Shown: positions 1 to 5,462, numbered from the stretch's first letter. The stretch: 8,478 nt of DNA from Candidatus Saccharimonadota bacterium (GCA_020428115.1 JAGQNJ010000031.1:1-8478), one strand, 5' to 3'. Numbers and translations: made by a program. Notes: generated by a model from the sequence alone, not told the origin.

Positions 1-2
1 CG

Positions 3-515
3 GCGGTCAGCGGCCCGGTAGGCTGGCATGATACTCCCGCACAACAACTTGGTTTGTTTTTTGATAAAAGTGTTCGCCAGATTACCTGGAAACTTGGGTC
101 CAAAGACGATGCAGTGTTTTTGGTCGGCAGCAATATGGCGCTTACTCGAGAATCGTGGAGAAAAGTACGTGGCGACATCTGTATGCGCAGAGACGTGCAC
201 GAGGATATCGACCTAGCTATTCACTTGTTTAGGGCTGGATATGCGGTCGCCTTTGACGATTCGCTCTATGCCATGACTTCGTCACGACGGATGAATGATT
301 CGGCTCAACAACTCAAAAAGTACATTGATGTGTATAGGAACACTTACAAAGTTCACGGCATCAAAACAACTGGTACATGGCCAGCTGCCACTATAACGCT
401 TGCAACTCACTTTGGGGTTAAGCTTCTCAAGCGTGGGTATGATCCTGATACGAAGCGCTTTTCGATGAAAAAGTTCCTAGAGAACCAAGACGAGCCACGC
501 GTACATCCTATGTAG
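3..515 (+). CDS. Glycosyltransferase family 2, C-terminal part (5' end outside window)
   Basis: The frame is open from the window edge, so the start lies upstream; about 170 residues are visible. A GT2-type core is recognisable: 'GSNMALTRESW' (around visible residues 42-52) is the usual strand and loop before the catalytic region, and 'VHEDIDLAIHLFRAGY' (65-80) carries the Glu-Asp pair (67-68) of the ED motif found in processive and GT-A glycosyltransferases. A Lys/Arg/Tyr-rich helical tail follows. Such enzymes transfer a sugar from a nucleotide-sugar to a lipid, glycan or protein acceptor at the inner face of the membrane. The donor and acceptor cannot be told from this fragment, and no obvious transmembrane segment is visible in it. 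The gene converges on the nuclease gene and overlaps its 3' end by 8 bases. Confidence 0.75.
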   Translation, partial: AVSGPVGWHDTPAQQLGLFFDKSVRQITWKLGSKDDAVFLVGSNMALTRESWRKVRGDICMRRDVHEDIDLAIHLFRAGYAVAFDDSLYAMTSSRRMNDSAQQLKKYIDVYRNTYKVHGIKTTGTWPAATITLATHFGVKLLKRGYDPDTKRFSMKKFLENQDEPRVHPM

Positions 516-1080
516 CGGGAACATCGTTAGAGGTGTACCCACCGTACTCGTTGAGTACGGGTTGGCAGGCGCCCCACAGGCCTGCATGCGTTTGCATGGC
601 TTGGTCTTGATAGAGTACAAAATCGGACTTTTTCTCGAATGGAAAACTAGTATAGGCAAATCCATAGCCCTGCCGAATAAGCTCAGCGTTCATAAGTGTG
701 CCGTCAGGCAAATACACGTAGCGCAGCAGTCGATTGTAACGGTCGCGGTTGGTATTGGTGGGGTCTGACTCCAGTCGTACAGGCTGCGTACCGATACGTT
801 GCTTGGTGAATTCACTTGCCTCTGCACCGTAGCACTGCACCGCTTTGCGCGGGTCTTTGGTTTCGGGCGTGTCCACACCGATAAAACGAACCTTTTCTGG
901 CACGCCGTTCATATCAACAACAATAGTATCGCCATCGTCAAATTCAAGAACGCTGTAGGTTCCGATCTCACGGATATATTGCTGCGTCGTTGGTATTCTG
1001 TATGCTCCCAAGCCAGTTAGCGCTAGCACAAGTAGTAGGAACAGCGCACGGAGGAGTCGCCGCTTTTGCGCAGCGTTCAT
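508..1080 (-). CDS. Staphylococcal nuclease-like (thermonuclease/SNase) protein, membrane-anchored or secreted
   Basis: This 190-residue protein has a basic N-terminus and one hydrophobic segment (about residues 9-27), so it is probably exported or anchored outside the membrane. The SNase fold follows with its active site intact: DGDT gives Asp51, 'VRFIGVDTPE' gives Arg65, Asp70, Thr71 and Glu73, and 'RDRYNRLLRYVY' gives Arg117. These correspond to D21, R35, D40, T41, E43 and R87 of the Staphylococcus enzyme. Cys83 and Cys172 ('WGAC') are the only cysteines and could form a disulfide outside the cell. The family cuts DNA and RNA with Ca2+, leaving 5'-OH and 3'-phosphate ends. In a host-dependent or scavenging cell this would fit nucleic-acid feeding (inference). 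The start codon overlaps the kinase stop as ATGA, so translation is probably coupled. Confidence 0.88.
   Translation of the reverse strand: MNAAQKRRLLRALFLLLVLALTGLGAYRIPTTQQYIREIGTYSVLEFDDGDTIVVDMNGVPEKVRFIGVDTPETKDPRKAVQCYGAEASEFTKQRIGTQPVRLESDPTNTNRDRYNRLLRYVYLPDGTLMNAELIRQGYGFAYTSFPFEKKSDFVLYQDQAMQTHAGLWGACQPVLNEYGGYTSNDVPAT
542..560. repeat. Perfect 8-bp inverted repeat, 3-base loop, at a convergent gene junction
   Basis: CCGTACTC-GTT-GAGTACGG lies 26 bases after the glycosyltransferase stop codon and inside the last codons of the nuclease gene. No T-run follows on either strand, so it is not a canonical intrinsic terminator. It could slow polymerase or protect 3' ends at this junction, which has no intergenic space. 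Confidence 0.5.
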
Positions 1081-1592
1081 AACCCAAGCTTTTGCTTAAC
1101 AATATCCTTGGTTACATCGATACCTTCAATAATGATCGGCTGTTCCTCGCTGGTCGGAGCTTCGAGCTTGTCGCTCATTCGCTCAAAATCTGCTTCTGGG
1201 ATGTTGCCGAGTAAGCGTGTTGTTTGCAGATGTGCGTCTTCGGTTGCACGTGTTTTGGCGATCACGCGGGGTGTTTGCACCCATATCAGCTTGCAGTCTG
1301 CACCATGTCTTGTTGCAAGATCATGCAGTTTGGTACGATCTGCTTTGTAGTTGAAGCTGGTGTCAAACACGACACTCTTCCCTGTTTTGAGAAGCTCTGC
1401 TACTTTACCGTTGAGCTTGTCATAGAGCTGGAGGTTTTCTTCGTGCGAATAGGTTGGCTGCTTGTACTGATCCATGCGAATGCGATCTGCCCACAAATGT
1501 TCCGCACCAGTCAGATCACTGATCATGTTAGCAATTGTGGTTTTGCCTGAACCAGGAAAGCCAACCATGAGGTATAACGTAGGTCTATGCAT
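1077..1592 (-). CDS. P-loop kinase of the AAA_33 / T4 polynucleotide kinase-like group
   Basis: This 171-residue protein is one P-loop kinase domain. The Walker A is 'GFPGSGKTT' (residues 11-19). 'WADRIRMDQY' (34-43) matches the place of the catalytic Asp-Arg region of T4 polynucleotide kinase ('RDDYR'). 'VVFDTSFNYKADR' (74-86) matches its 'ISDTNLNPERR' strand, and 'VQTPRVIAKTR' (105-115) matches the lid region. The length equals a lone kinase domain, with no phosphatase domain. The substrate is not certain: related proteins phosphorylate 5'-OH nucleic-acid ends, nucleosides, or (zeta toxins) UDP-sugars. No antitoxin-like partner is next to it. The ATG at 1592 has no Shine-Dalgarno sequence but sits 6 bases after a possible -10 box. 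The gene overlaps the nuclease gene by ATGA, so the two are probably one transcript. Confidence 0.75.
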   Translation of the reverse strand: MHRPTLYLMVGFPGSGKTTIANMISDLTGAEHLWADRIRMDQYKQPTYSHEENLQLYDKLNGKVAELLKTGKSVVFDTSFNYKADRTKLHDLATRHGADCKLIWVQTPRVIAKTRATEDAHLQTTRLLGNIPEADFERMSDKLEAPTSEEQPIIIEGIDVTKDIVKQKLGL

Positions 1593-1598
1593 GCATTA

Positions 1599-1627
1599 AG
1601 AGTATGCGTCGATGTGCCCAAAAGCAA
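1599..1627 (-). promoter_or_regulatory. Candidate promoter for the kinase-nuclease pair
   Basis: On the - strand, TTGCTT (1622-1627) and TACTCT (1599-1604) are separated by 17 bases, and the kinase ATG begins 6 bases after the -10 box. Both hexamers are imperfect, so this is tentative. If real, the mRNA would start at or next to the A of the start codon. Confidence 0.35.
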
Positions 1628-1648
1628 GCCTACTGGCCTGGCAGAGAA

Positions 1649-2224
1649 CTAATATTTAGATATAGTGCCAATACGGCCACTGTACTGGTAGGAGCGGGTG
1701 ATACTGGTATCTGTGACTGTCGGTGTGTCAACGGCATTAGCATGTTTTGTCACGGCATCAACATCAGTATGGTATAGATTGGTAGTAAGCCGTACGCGTT
1801 GGAGGCTGGTACGGCCTAGGGCGATGATGCCCTCAGCGCCTTTACGCGGCTTGGCCTCATATCGGTATTTACCAGCAATTGCTTCGCGCTGTCGTCCCAT
1901 AGCTGCCAGGGGTATAGTGTAGAGTACGCCTGTGCTCGGGTTATCAAGTGCTATTTCAGCAAATAATTCACGGGGCTTTGTTGAGCAGGTACTAGCGTAC
2001 TTGTCAGCCAGAGATTTCCAGGTTGAGCGTGGTGCAAAATTCATATGCGGCAGATTGTCATCCTGGGTCAATGTACATCCATAGCGCTCTGCAAGAGCCC
2101 CCTGGATGTCGTTGATGACAATTGGCAGCTCATCGAGCTCACCTGTGGCATGTACTGTCAGCTCGCCACTAAACTGTGTGTCGGCAATTTGTTCAATCGC
2201 CTGTGCAATTTCTAAGGTAGACAT
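1649..2224 (-). CDS. Conserved-looking hypothetical protein, 191 residues
   Basis: I do not recognise a family. It has no hydrophobic segment or signal peptide and should be cytosolic. The N-terminal 50 residues look like a helix (STLEIAQAIEQIAD) followed by alternating beta and helix. The middle contains 'LFAEIALDNPSTGVLYTIP' and a basic stretch 'AGKYRYEAKPRKG' (around 126-138). The C-terminal third is rich in Thr, Ser and Val with alternating hydrophobics, suggesting beta strands. Three cysteines-or-fewer and no metal or nucleotide motif are apparent. It is a real gene rather than a chance frame: it is long, occupies otherwise empty space, and is preceded by a near-perfect promoter whose -10 box ends 7 bases before the ATG. 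The gap to the kinase gene is 56 bases. Confidence 0.7.
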   Translation of the reverse strand: MSTLEIAQAIEQIADTQFSGELTVHATGELDELPIVINDIQGALAERYGCTLTQDDNLPHMNFAPRSTWKSLADKYASTCSTKPRELFAEIALDNPSTGVLYTIPLAAMGRQREAIAGKYRYEAKPRKGAEGIIALGRTSLQRVRLTTNLYHTDVDAVTKHANAVDTPTVTDTSITRSYQYSGRIGTISKY

Positions 2225-2231
2225 GAAGTAT

Positions 2232-2260
2232 ATTATAACAAGATTCTACACAAAGTGCAA
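2232..2260 (-). promoter_or_regulatory. Strong promoter predicting a leaderless mRNA
   Basis: On the - strand, TTGCAC (2255-2260), a 17-base spacer and a perfect TATAAT (2232-2237) are followed by 'atacttc' and then the ATG at 2224. Transcription normally starts about 7 bases after the -10 box, which puts the start on or beside the A of ATG. There is no room for a Shine-Dalgarno site. Confidence 0.7.
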
Positions 2261-2264
2261 CAAT

Positions 2265-2831
2265 CTAGATAACAATATCCTCTGGGCTAAATCTCACCAC
2301 ATGGGCGGTAACGAGTCCGGCATTTGTTGGCTGGTGTATGTAATCCAGAGCTTCTGGGCTATCGTGTGGTATGACATTGGGTTTGTTTAACACCTGGGCA
2401 ATGAGCATTTTGCCTGAGTAGCGCTCGTCTTGTGCGTGCTGAACATCATAGTAGCAGGCTCTGACAACACAAAGTGCGTCAATCTGCTCACCTGTCTCAC
2501 TCTCAATAGTATGCGCCACTGCAAAGCCACCAGCTTCGCGGCTAAGTCGGGCGGATGTTGTCGTGATATGCTCCTGAAGTGCTGCGATCACCGGCAGATG
2601 TGTCTCATACATTTCCACTACTGCTTGACGAGTCTCCGGCTCAGACAGCCCGCCTGCGCGCACTTCAGCAAGATTACGATGCAGGGTATGTTTAGCATCC
2701 TCTATATGTCTGCAGGTTCGGCGTATTTCGTCCACCGCTTGCCGGCGCTCGTCCCTATCAGCCGTTTCCACAGGTTTGGGTACGCCAAGCATCGCAAAGC
2801 TTTGTTGTAAATCTGTTTCTCCGCCATGCAT
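2265..2831 (-). CDS. Hypothetical protein, 188 residues, helical N-half
   Basis: I do not recognise a family. Residues 20-110 are charged and heptad-like ('DERRQAVDEIRRTCRHIED', then 'ETRQAVVEMYETHLPVIAALQEHITTT'), suggesting an antiparallel helical hairpin or coiled coil. Residues 100-188 alternate hydrophobic and polar as in beta strands ('GGFAVAHTIESETG', 'DALCVVRACYYDV', 'GLVTAHVVRFSPEDIVI') and could form a small sensor-like or binding domain. There is no signal peptide or membrane segment. The chosen ATG at 2831 has no clear Shine-Dalgarno site. The start lies 27 bases after the adenosyltransferase stop, so read-through from that gene is likely. A weak TTGACT/TACGTT pair overlaps that stop. 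Codon use and length support a real gene. Confidence 0.65.
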   Translation of the reverse strand: MHGGETDLQQSFAMLGVPKPVETADRDERRQAVDEIRRTCRHIEDAKHTLHRNLAEVRAGGLSEPETRQAVVEMYETHLPVIAALQEHITTTSARLSREAGGFAVAHTIESETGEQIDALCVVRACYYDVQHAQDERYSGKMLIAQVLNKPNVIPHDSPEALDYIHQPTNAGLVTAHVVRFSPEDIVI

Positions 2832-2858
2832 TACGTGTCAAACGTATACGAAACGGGG

Positions 2859-3428
2859 TTAATAGTCAATTCCTTTGTTTGCCAAGAATTTATCATCAAA
2901 GTGATGCTTGAGCTTATCCATATTGGTAGCGATGTCTGTAAACTTCAGGAACTCGCGTGGGAAGTTACGGCCTGTAACACACAGGCTTGTTTTGGAATTG
3001 CGACTGGTCAGAAGCTGTTTGAGATCGTGCTTGGTAAGTAGGCCATCGTGGACGGCGTTGTTGATCTCATCGCAGATAACCAGATCAAAATCACCACTTT
3101 GTGCAGCGTGGAGGGCGAAGTCGTATGTTTTACGGGCGGCAGCTTTGTGATCAGCTTCGGTGACATCCTTGGCACTAATGTCGCCTGCGTTATAAAAGCC
3201 CTTGCCGCCTTTGTATAGCACCAGGGTGTCGCCAAAGACATCTTGTACCTTGTGGATGAAGGTGTGCTCGCCAACTTCCCAGTGTTTGATGAATTGCACA
3301 TATGCGATCCGCCAGCCACGACCCAGAGCACGTGCCATGAGTCCTATGCTAGCGCTGGTTTTGCCTTTGCCTTCGCCAGTATAGACGACGACAACTGCGT
3401 CCTTTTGTGCGTACTCTTCGAATGCCAT
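2859..3428 (-). CDS. cobO: Corrinoid (cob(I)alamin) adenosyltransferase, CobO/BtuR family
   Basis: This 189-residue protein has the full CobA/CobO/BtuR layout. 'VYTGEGKGKTSAS' (15-27) holds the unusual P-loop GEGKGKTS that binds ATP in this family. 'GKGFYN' (75-80) matches the corrinoid-facing segment. 'LVICDEINNAV' (116-126) is the Asp-Glu strand, 'VTGRNFPREF' (151-160) is the family signature near the C-terminus, and 'ATNMDKLKHHFDDKFLANKGIDY' closes the protein as in E. coli BtuR ('...KGIEF'-type ending). It transfers the 5'-deoxyadenosyl group of ATP to the cobalt of reduced corrinoids, making adenosylcobalamin. No B12 synthesis gene is visible nearby, so it most likely works on scavenged corrinoids. 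It starts 3 bases after the 144-residue gene, and the GGAAAT near that gene's end can serve as its ribosome site. Confidence 0.9.
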   Translation of the reverse strand: MAFEEYAQKDAVVVVYTGEGKGKTSASIGLMARALGRGWRIAYVQFIKHWEVGEHTFIHKVQDVFGDTLVLYKGGKGFYNAGDISAKDVTEADHKAAARKTYDFALHAAQSGDFDLVICDEINNAVHDGLLTKHDLKQLLTSRNSKTSLCVTGRNFPREFLKFTDIATNMDKLKHHFDDKFLANKGIDY

Positions 3429-3431
3429 AGG

Positions 3432-3866
3432 CTAGCTTATTTCCTTGATCGTTTCAGGGAGAGCAGATTGGCTTGCAACCTGTAGAATGAAACTTCCAAA
3501 CTGCTGAGCCTCCTGGATCTGCGGTTCATACATGACGCCGAAGTGTTCGTCGATTAACGTACCAAGCTGGTTGAGCGCCATGCCTAGGGCGGTTTGCATA
3601 AATTGAACGTCTACGTTGGGCTCATATCCAAGTTCTTCGCGACTATAAAAGGCTGGCTGTTCGTCTGTGAGGTATCGTTCTAGGGTCTCCAGATCATCAT
3701 GGGTTACAACACCAAGTCGTAAGAGTGCTTCTTGCACCATGGTACGTGGCAAGTTTTCAGCATGTATGTGCTGCAAAAAGTTGCTGCGACGGAAAAGATT
3801 AGGATCTATTTGTCCTTCTGTTTTTCCAGCTCTTGCAATTAGTTGTTCTAGCTCTATTTCTTGCAT
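3432..3866 (-). CDS. Hypothetical helical protein, 144 residues, upstream of the adenosyltransferase
   Basis: I do not recognise a family. The protein is acidic and almost wholly helical by composition. Residues 1-14 ('MQEIELEQLIARAG') and 35-70 ('ENLPRTMVQEALLRLGVVTHDDLETLERYL') are amphipathic. Residues 83-144 are rich in Gln, Leu and Ala. There are no cysteines, no P-loop and no membrane segment. It ends 3 bases before the corrinoid adenosyltransferase start, so the two are almost certainly co-transcribed and may be functionally linked. An extended -10 box lies 15 bases upstream of the ATG, and 'GGGG' 6 bases before it is only a weak ribosome site. It could be a regulatory or scaffold protein, but nothing in the sequence decides this. 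Confidence 0.65.
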   Translation of the reverse strand: MQEIELEQLIARAGKTEGQIDPNLFRRSNFLQHIHAENLPRTMVQEALLRLGVVTHDDLETLERYLTDEQPAFYSREELGYEPNVDVQFMQTALGMALNQLGTLIDEHFGVMYEPQIQEAQQFGSFILQVASQSALPETIKEIS

Positions 3867-3881
3867 ACTAACCCCGAACTC

Positions 3882-3890
3882 AGTATATCA
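3882..3890 (-). promoter_or_regulatory. Extended -10 promoter for the 144-residue protein and adenosyltransferase genes
   Basis: On the - strand TGATATACT (TG-n-TATACT) lies 15 bases before the ATG at 3866. No good -35 box is present at 16-18 bases, which is usual for extended -10 promoters. Confidence 0.5.
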
Positions 3891-3915
3891 CAAATAGTGT
3901 AGTGCGAGCATGTTG

Positions 3916-3935
3916 TGACACTAGCTGTAGTGTTA
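3916..3935. repeat. Short inverted repeat over the redoxin stop codon
   Basis: ACACTA-GCTG-TAGTGT (3918-3933) is a perfect 6-bp repeat with a 4-base loop, extendable by a G-T and a T-A pair. It includes the redoxin stop codon. No T-run follows on the - strand, so it may be a 3'-end stabiliser or weak pause site rather than an intrinsic terminator. Confidence 0.35.
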
Positions 3936-4160
3936 TTTGGCAAGGGCGGCGTCTAGTTTGGGTTTGTCGAAGCCAACAATAACTGTTCCGTCAATATCAG
4001 TAACAGGTACGGCTAGTTGCCCGGTATTCTCGAGCACCCAGCGTGCTGCAGCCTGGTCCTGTGTGAGGTCCTTTTCTTCGTAGTCCTTGCCTTTTGCCTT
4101 TAGGTATTCCTTGACCGCGTGACAAAATGCGCAGGTTGGCGTGGTGTATAGCGTAATCAT
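3933..4160 (-). CDS. Glutaredoxin / NrdH-like redoxin
   Basis: This 75-residue protein is one thioredoxin-fold domain of the short glutaredoxin class. The redox site is C10-A-F-C13 after 'MITLYTTPT'. 'AVPVTDIDG' (50-58) holds the cis-proline (Pro52) that faces the active site, and 'GFDKPKL' (63-69) is the C-terminal GF-D segment shared with NrdH and glutaredoxin. It would pass electrons by dithiol exchange, for example to ribonucleotide reductase or other disulfide targets. Whether glutathione or a thioredoxin reductase recharges it cannot be told here. A strong Shine-Dalgarno sequence (GGGAGG, 4 bases before the ATG) lies inside the end of the upstream small gene, and the two genes overlap as ATGA, so translation is coupled. 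Confidence 0.88.
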   Translation of the reverse strand: MITLYTTPTCAFCHAVKEYLKAKGKDYEEKDLTQDQAAARWVLENTGQLAVPVTDIDGTVIVGFDKPKLDAALAK

Positions 4161-4336
4161 ATATCCTCCCTTTCATGGTTTTCTGCCTTGCCTGGCTTTA
4201 CGCCGAGCAGGTAAATAATAGTTGCTATGATGGCAACACTGAACACAATAAGCATAAGATGCCAGCCACTAAGAAAATGTGTAATACCCTCTGTTGTGTG
4301 TGCTCCTGCGTGTCCAAAATAGTGCCCCATATACAT
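4157..4336 (-). CDS. Small His-rich single-pass membrane protein, 59 residues
   Basis: The frame begins ATG-TAT-ATG at 4336. The first ATG lies 6 bases after a perfect TATAAT; the second, at 4330, would give 57 residues. The protein has an N-terminal part rich in histidine (His5, 9, 13, 20 and 26), one membrane helix (about residues 27-45, 'LMLIVFSVAIIATIIYLLG') and a short basic and acidic tail starting 'VKPGKAENHERED'. The positive-inside rule puts the tail in the cytoplasm and the histidines outside. The stop codon overlaps the redoxin start as ATGA, and the end of this gene carries the redoxin's Shine-Dalgarno site, so the two are one unit. I do not recognise a family. Metal or proton binding by the histidines is only a guess. 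The coupling, promoter and membrane helix make it a convincing gene despite its size. Confidence 0.75.
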   Translation of the reverse strand: MYMGHYFGHAGAHTTEGITHFLSGWHLMLIVFSVAIIATIIYLLGVKPGKAENHEREDI

Positions 4337-4342
4337 GTGTTA

Positions 4343-4351
4343 ATTATAGCA
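4343..4351 (-). promoter_or_regulatory. Extended -10 promoter, leaderless type, for the small membrane protein and redoxin
   Basis: On the - strand TGCTATAAT is a perfect extended -10 element. The upstream ATG (4336) follows after 6 bases ('taacac'), so the mRNA would begin at the start codon. No good -35 box is present. Confidence 0.65.
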
Positions 4352-4454
4352 TAGTGCGTATATATGCTGTCTGTGAAGTTCGTCACGATAATTGTGTATC
4401 CAGCGCGCACTAAACGGGGCAATAAACAGAATGCAATTATTTATAAATACATGC

Positions 4455-4483
4455 TTGCGTATATGGGGTCGCTTATGTATAGT
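4455..4483 (+). promoter_or_regulatory. Candidate promoter of the atp operon
   Basis: TTGCGT (4455-4460), a 17-base spacer and TATAGT (4478-4483) face atpB. The predicted transcription start is near 4490, giving a 5' leader of about 65 bases before atpB. It is the best + strand match in the divergent gap 4337-4554. An AT-rich block with TATAAA (4442-4447) lacks a -35 partner. Confidence 0.45.
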
Positions 4484-4492
4484 TGGGCTGGA

Positions 4493-4558
4493 ATGAGGAA
4501 AGCCGCCGACACAATGTGTTTGCCGACGACTATGTTCGGAGTGGAGTGCAAGCGATGA
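4493..4558 (+). CDS. Possible 21-codon leader ORF overlapping the atpB start
   Basis: ATG at 4493 lies just after the candidate atp promoter and opens 21 codons (starting MRKAADTM) ending in TGA at 4556-4558. That stop overlaps the atpB ATG as ATGA. It may couple translation into atpB, or it may be chance: there is no Shine-Dalgarno site before it, and atpB has its own GGAG. The frame is also open further upstream, to 4364. The peptide matches no family I know and does not resemble AtpI. Confidence 0.25.
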   Translation: MRKAADTMCLPTTMFGVECKR

Positions 4559-5388
4559 ATGCACTTCTTTTTGCTGCGAGCGAAATACACATCAGCCTCA
4601 AGGCTGAACCCGTATTTCAGATCGGCCCACTCACAGTTACTAACTCGATGCTCTATGGATTGGTTTGCGCAGTGGTTATTGCGGCGCTTTTGATTGTTGC
4701 AGCTCGCCGTATAACGGTGCGTGCGCACAAGGGTTTTGGCCAGATAATTGAAATTATCGGCGAGGTTGTACTGGATATGCTCGAAGGTATATTCGGCAGT
4801 CGCAAGCAAGCGGTTCGTTTTGCGCCGATTTTTGGGAGCTTTTTCTTCTTTATTATTCTTAATAACCTCCTTGGTTTACTGCCACTCGTTGGCCCAGGCC
4901 TTACAGTGACGGTCGGTGGTACAGCAACGCCCCTATTCAGACCCTTCACAGCAGATCTAAATGGTACGATTGCTCTCTCGGTGATTGCTATTGTTATGGT
5001 GCAGGTTTTGTCGGTTCGTGAGCAAGGCGTCAAAGGCCACCTCAAGCACTACTTTTCTAGCAAGCCACTTAATCCAATCAACATGTTCATTGGCATACTC
5101 GAGGTGTTCGGTGAGTTTACTCGTATCTTGAGCCTCAGCTTGCGTCTGTTTTTGAACGTTGCCGTTGGTGAGATTTTGATCGCAGTGTTTACCTCGCTTG
5201 TTGCAGCTCACGGGCGAACCCCGCTTGCTGCTATACCGATATTCCTATTCGAGACACTTGTTGCCGCAATCCAAGCCTATGTCTTTACTGTTCTGAGTGC
5301 AACCTATCTGGGGCTTGCGATAGCCCACCATGACGATGATCATCACGAAGTAGCGCCTAAGGTCGAAGGGGCTCAAGAACCGCGATGA
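4555..5388 (+). CDS. atpB: F1Fo ATP synthase subunit a
   Basis: Subunit a forms the half-channels that lead protons to the c-ring in the membrane. I chose ATG 4555 because GGAG lies 8 bases before it; the longer frame from TTG 4483 adds 24 polar residues and overlaps the promoter. The product has 277 residues, near the usual length. Hydrophobic helices fall at about 30-50, 88-112, 137-154, 190-216 and 225-256. 'LSLSLRLFLNVAVGEIL' (around 192-208) contains the essential Arg197 (E. coli R210), and 'FETLVAAIQAYVFTVLSATYL' (232-252) contains Gln240, matching E. coli Q252. The C-terminal tail has a His/Asp cluster 'HHDDDHHE'. It ends in tandem TGA-TAA. It is the first enzyme gene of the atp operon, and no atpI is seen before it. 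Confidence 0.95.
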   Translation: MNALLFAASEIHISLKAEPVFQIGPLTVTNSMLYGLVCAVVIAALLIVAARRITVRAHKGFGQIIEIIGEVVLDMLEGIFGSRKQAVRFAPIFGSFFFFIILNNLLGLLPLVGPGLTVTVGGTATPLFRPFTADLNGTIALSVIAIVMVQVLSVREQGVKGHLKHYFSSKPLNPINMFIGILEVFGEFTRILSLSLRLFLNVAVGEILIAVFTSLVAAHGRTPLAAIPIFLFETLVAAIQAYVFTVLSATYLGLAIAHHDDDHHEVAPKVEGAQEPR

Positions 5389-5426
5389 TAACCATATACA
5401 CACTAAGGGTTAACTAAAGTATTCGG

Positions 5427-5457
5427 GTGCTGCCCTCGGGCGGTGCACGAGAAGGAG
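5427..5457 (+). promoter_or_regulatory. Stem-loop followed by the atpE ribosome binding site
   Basis: GTGCTGCC-CTCG-GGCGGTGC (5427-5446) can form 8 pairs, three of them wobble, with a 4-base loop. AAGGAG (5452-5457) follows 5 bases later and lies 5 bases before the atpE ATG. The rest of the gap from 5389 shows no other signal. The hairpin may set atpE translation or mRNA processing (inference). Confidence 0.4.
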
Positions 5458-5462
5458 AAACT

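Noticed and set aside
1224..1550. + strand open frames opposite the kinase and the 188-residue gene (1224-1550, 2430-2810)
   Set aside because: They are antisense to better-supported genes, Cys-rich in composition and without ribosome sites.
1077..1592. Zeta toxin of a toxin-antitoxin pair
   Set aside because: The kinase lacks a neighbouring small antitoxin gene and fits the polynucleotide kinase-like layout better; its partner is a nuclease with an export signal.
4483..4554. TTG start giving atpB 24 more residues
   Set aside because: It overlaps the -10 box of the likely promoter, lacks a Shine-Dalgarno site, and the added residues are polar and unlike AtpB N-termini.
4364..4558. 64-codon + strand frame before atpB as an AtpI gene
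   Set aside because: It lacks the paired membrane helices of AtpI, and its upstream part overlaps the divergent promoter region. Only the last 21 codons are kept, as a possible leader.
5427..5462. GTG start giving atpE 12 more residues
   Set aside because: It lies in a stem-loop and would place AAGGAG inside the coding region; the ATG at 5463 is ideally spaced.
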